A stretch of 34,105 bases of DNA. Origin: Candidatus Aldehydirespirator catecholifindens (lineage in GTDB: Bacteria; Actinomycetota; Acidimicrobiia; Acidimicrobiales; Aldehydirespiratoraceae). The translations under genes and the position numbers were made by a program. The stretch lies in the NCBI GenBank assembly GCA_028283245.1, contig JAPYNU010000066.1, forward strand, positions 1-34,105, given 5' to 3'. Below the pieces are notes generated by a model, which saw only the letters and a program-made list of their open reading frames with translations, had not been told where the DNA came from and made no database searches. The first letter of the stretch is position 1. Each line of letters opens with the position of its first letter. Of this stretch, positions 33,901 to 34,105 are shown one piece after another.

Positions 33901-34105
33901 AACGCTCACCGTTTCTACCACTGGTGACTCAACTGACGAACCCAACGGTTCAGTAACCGTCGCGTTGGTGGATGGTGCTGCTTATGATCTGGGCTCGACC
34001 TCAACCGCAACAGTCAACATAGCCGACGACGATGACCCGCCGCCGACTCCTGTGGTGAGTGTCACTGCTGGTAATGCTGTCACCGAAGGCACTGCTGCGT
34101 CATTC
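27935..34105 (+). CDS. Giant secreted S8 (kexin-like) protease with P domain and Calx-beta repeats, open at the right edge
   Basis: Reading codon by codon from ATG 27935 I meet no stop to the window end: 2057 codons, C-terminus missing. Signal peptide 1-38 (AWA, then QT). An acidic prodomain-like region runs to ~340. Subtilisin domain ~355-650: D372 (SIVDRT), H405 (WHGTAVAG), oxyanion N503 (VGND), S575 (GTSFSAP). P/Homo-B domain ~678-787, as in proprotein convertases. About ten Calx-beta-like repeats follow from ~792, joined by DDDDP linkers, with a DLDGDGS calcium-type loop near 1123-1129. Three copies of a ~75-residue module (HxNRxxKRVLL core) are inserted. Probably a calcium-dependent surface or secreted protease or adhesin; the substrate is unknown. 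Confidence 0.9.
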   Translation, partial: MPFRALFFRFVFRICLALLLMALIAGSALEVPSTAWAQTSDGAPVPLAVVPAPSDALDAVVQLGLGDSESSLPDSGEEALDSGEAVLPVESDGFDVTEGLAPDLLPEEIEGHELGSDLPGLGIADLLDDDDVFEWQDGDDTMSLRLLPAREAAAAAVNGSDTVASTSLQDLADSMAAVSYVASHDGLSNETSARVQQQADNWFVSDTGQLFLPVGGVLVLFEDGFNDAEIDAVWMQYGITPGRVLPIEGLPNAFKIDTSSDVESLQLVQLLSQAPGVESVTPNMFTPDFNADLNLSSPTSRYPKLNDAASKRCRSNDPPLSDALSACLWHLDSSTAASANINGQTQSASADINIGDVWDTTMGAGITVSIVDRTWEAGHEDLVGNANRAASTYWGGRTGESNSWHGTAVAGVIGARDNNIGGRGVAPRAQLLNVNYLEYQSTYTLTQRFLHRKDTVAVANHSYSRSGNRDLHRVSPVVTSALEESLKSGFGGKGIVHVKSVGNDKRLGDEGGLEERHNHYGFIVACAVDSAGNATTYSEEGSMLWVCGPSGDTGRFQILAPIGKNSYHSGLKGTSFSAPVVSGVAALVRSANTDLTWRDVKLILAGTAQKNDANDSSWQAGALKYRSTTDSYSYSRKYGFGLVDASAAVAAAKTWKTLPPMFASLARSSESETVTKSGGTKEFTLDLVSDIDFIEYVDVNFNMNTENFNHLKMTLVSPSGRESLLIKGPSGRGWCSCPLNGDFKLASVRHLGEIASGTWKLKIANTGDVHPAKLNSWGIKVYGHNALRTEEITLSTPAEVAEGDDFTVTVAHKGTPLATDLVVPIVLVPDGASPPGQPDADYASLTSITIPAGASSASAAVSTIDDSVDEIREKVIVSVGSVAVPYYLASPSNPVVIIDDDKPAVSIRAVKDRILEGEKAAFEFTMHSKPAVPIRVSAAVSEYPFDRDASYLPFTRERTFSVVFTSAGTQTVSFDTVEDRVDDPSRLIWGRILNSSIFGKYRMKGYAAAGIRVSDDLPRVSVVSRDHTIYESNHARFDFSAFPKPSSPITLSVEVTASGLFGVSSGTRTITIGPSGKASLFIGTERYSFGQPRGTATVTIAPSDSTKWYMLPNRNSATVVIRDLDGDGSLYVAAPKLLAKVRTHVANELAQGHLNRANLYKRVLLTFGEDPAGVTGGRMTGAEARTYVDAGLSDWGLITSEVAQLEASRPEKPVVLTTAGADIVEGDDAIFTLRTMPAWPDDIDVTMLIHPHGNFGVPLGFRTLTIPAGDTATLTLPTAVDNVGELDGSITVAVSQSDDYDRYMFGQASLSVADNDGPPLPKVSVTAGSAVTEGTAASFTLTANPAPASSLAVNVNVAAIGNYGVTTGSRTVTIGTSGTATLTVSTTGDSTDEANGSVTATLSAGTGYTLSSTSSTAIVAVADDDDPTVYVVPAGLISDVRGYASETGNGAVHVNRWKRVLLAFGESVPGFTGTPMTLVEAQGFAKQFWSVRWDPVVKALQALAANAPLPGTPVVSVTAGSGITEGSSASFELTVSPASASPLSVNLTVTATGDYGAITGSQTVTIAVKGTLKIVTKGDSTDEPNGSVTITLNAGTGYDLDSTASTATVAVADDDDPPPATPVVSVTAGSAVTEGSNASFTLTADPAPAASVDVTVAVTATGDYGVTIGSRTVTIGTSGTATLTVSTTGDTTDEADGSVTAAISTGTGYTVSSSASTATVAVNDDDASSVVSAQLIANVRGYAAETSNGAAHVNRWKRVLLAFGESVPGFIGTPITLTEAQDFAKQFWNVRWDPVVAALQALTTNTPQPSPPPATPVVSVVAGGAVTEGSSASFALTADPAPAASLTVNVAVTATGDYGVTTGSRTVTIPTTGSATLTIATTGDSIDEVDGSVTAAVSAGTGYSVSTTSATATVAVNDDDPPLLPLPATPVISIAAGGAVTEGSNASFTLTASPTPASSLRVTVNVTATGDYGVTTGTRTVTIGTSGTATLTVSTTGDSTDEPNGSVTVALVDGAAYDLGSTSTATVNIADDDDPPPTPVVSVTAGNAVTEGTAASF
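31319..31557 (+). repeat. Module A of the giant protein (diverged copy)
   Basis: Residues ~1129-1208: starts after the DLDGDGS loop; the core reads HLNRANLYKRVLLTFGED, then a GAEARTYVDAGLSDW helix. It lacks the WDPVV ending of the other two copies and is clearly older or under different constraint. It is part of the coding sequence at 27935-34105. Confidence 0.75.
32219..32450 (+). repeat. Module B of the giant protein
   Basis: Residues ~1429-1506: LISDVRGYASETGNG, then HVNRWKRVLLAFGESVPGF, then AQGFAKQFWSVRWDPVVKALQAL. The AAG of the KRV core is at 32306, exactly 891 bases (297 codons) after its counterpart in module A (31415). Predicted helical, and flanked on both sides by Calx-beta repeats. 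Confidence 0.85.
33116..33346 (+). repeat. Module C of the giant protein
   Basis: Residues ~1728-1804: LIANVRGYAAETSNG, HVNRWKRVLLAFGESVPGF, AQDFAKQFWNVRWDPVVAALQAL. Nearly identical to module B in protein and DNA; the KRV AAG is at 33203, 897 bases (299 codons) after module B, so each super-unit is one module plus two Calx-beta repeats. Confidence 0.85.

Noticed and set aside
27935..34105. Pseudogene or frameshifted protease region
   Set aside because: Short frames on both strands give this impression, but the frame from ATG 27935 stays open to the last base and keeps all catalytic and repeat motifs.
1..34105. Phage, integrative element or genomic island
   Set aside because: No integrase, transposase, phage structural gene, tRNA or att-like repeat was found, and the gene content is metabolic and regulatory.

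Overview
The window looks like chromosome of an actinobacterium, most probably an aquatic or marine member of the class Acidimicrobiia. Reasons: biotin synthase is followed by a BsaP-type auxiliary protein, a pair known from Actinobacteria; there is an F420-type (LLM) oxidoreductase; the cell-wall carboxypeptidase ends in S-layer-like repeats with paired Cys; GTG and TTG starts are common; base composition is moderately GC-rich (by eye). The assignment is inference, since no rRNA or marker gene is present. I found no tRNA, rRNA, transposase, integrase or CRISPR.

Layout. 1-3113 (+): the 3' end of a probable solute-binding protein, a terminator-like hairpin, livF- and livG-type ATPases, bioB and bsaP. 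3102-3575 (-): a PaaD-like Fe-S assembly protein, convergent with bsaP. 3642-7610 (+): a complete TRAP transporter (small permease, large permease, Tat-exported lipoprotein receptor of the 2-oxoacid type), closed by a hairpin. 15400 to 7746 (-): a tightly packed set of seven genes: STAS antagonist, receiver-PP2C phosphatase, anti-sigma-type ATPase, extracellular ligand-binding lipoprotein, large histidine kinase, MFS exporter and PaaI thioesterase. 23334 to 15500 (-): E1 alpha, E1 beta, a free-standing lipoyl-domain protein, an SDR, methenyl-H4MPT cyclohydrolase, a Mer-like LLM oxidoreductase, then malate synthase G, with a 7 x 21-bp tandem array just upstream of the malate synthase gene. 23490-24254 (-): an Sfp-type phosphopantetheinyl transferase. 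24374-27812 (+): a D-Ala-D-Ala carboxypeptidase with wall-binding repeats and a second MFS transporter. 27935-34105 (+): an open frame of 2057 codons that runs off the window, encoding a secreted kexin-like S8 protease with a P domain, about ten Calx-beta repeats and three copies of an unnamed ~75-residue module.

The most interesting parts are: (1) the predicted sensing chain in which a binding protein feeds a kinase, a receiver-phosphatase and a sigma/anti-sigma partner switch; (2) the E2-less lipoyl/E1 genes placed beside two tetrahydromethanopterin-type C1 genes and malate synthase; (3) the 21-bp helically phased array before glcB; (4) the giant protease with a 297-299-residue super-repeat; (5) a BioB lacking one usual auxiliary-cluster Cys, paired with BsaP.
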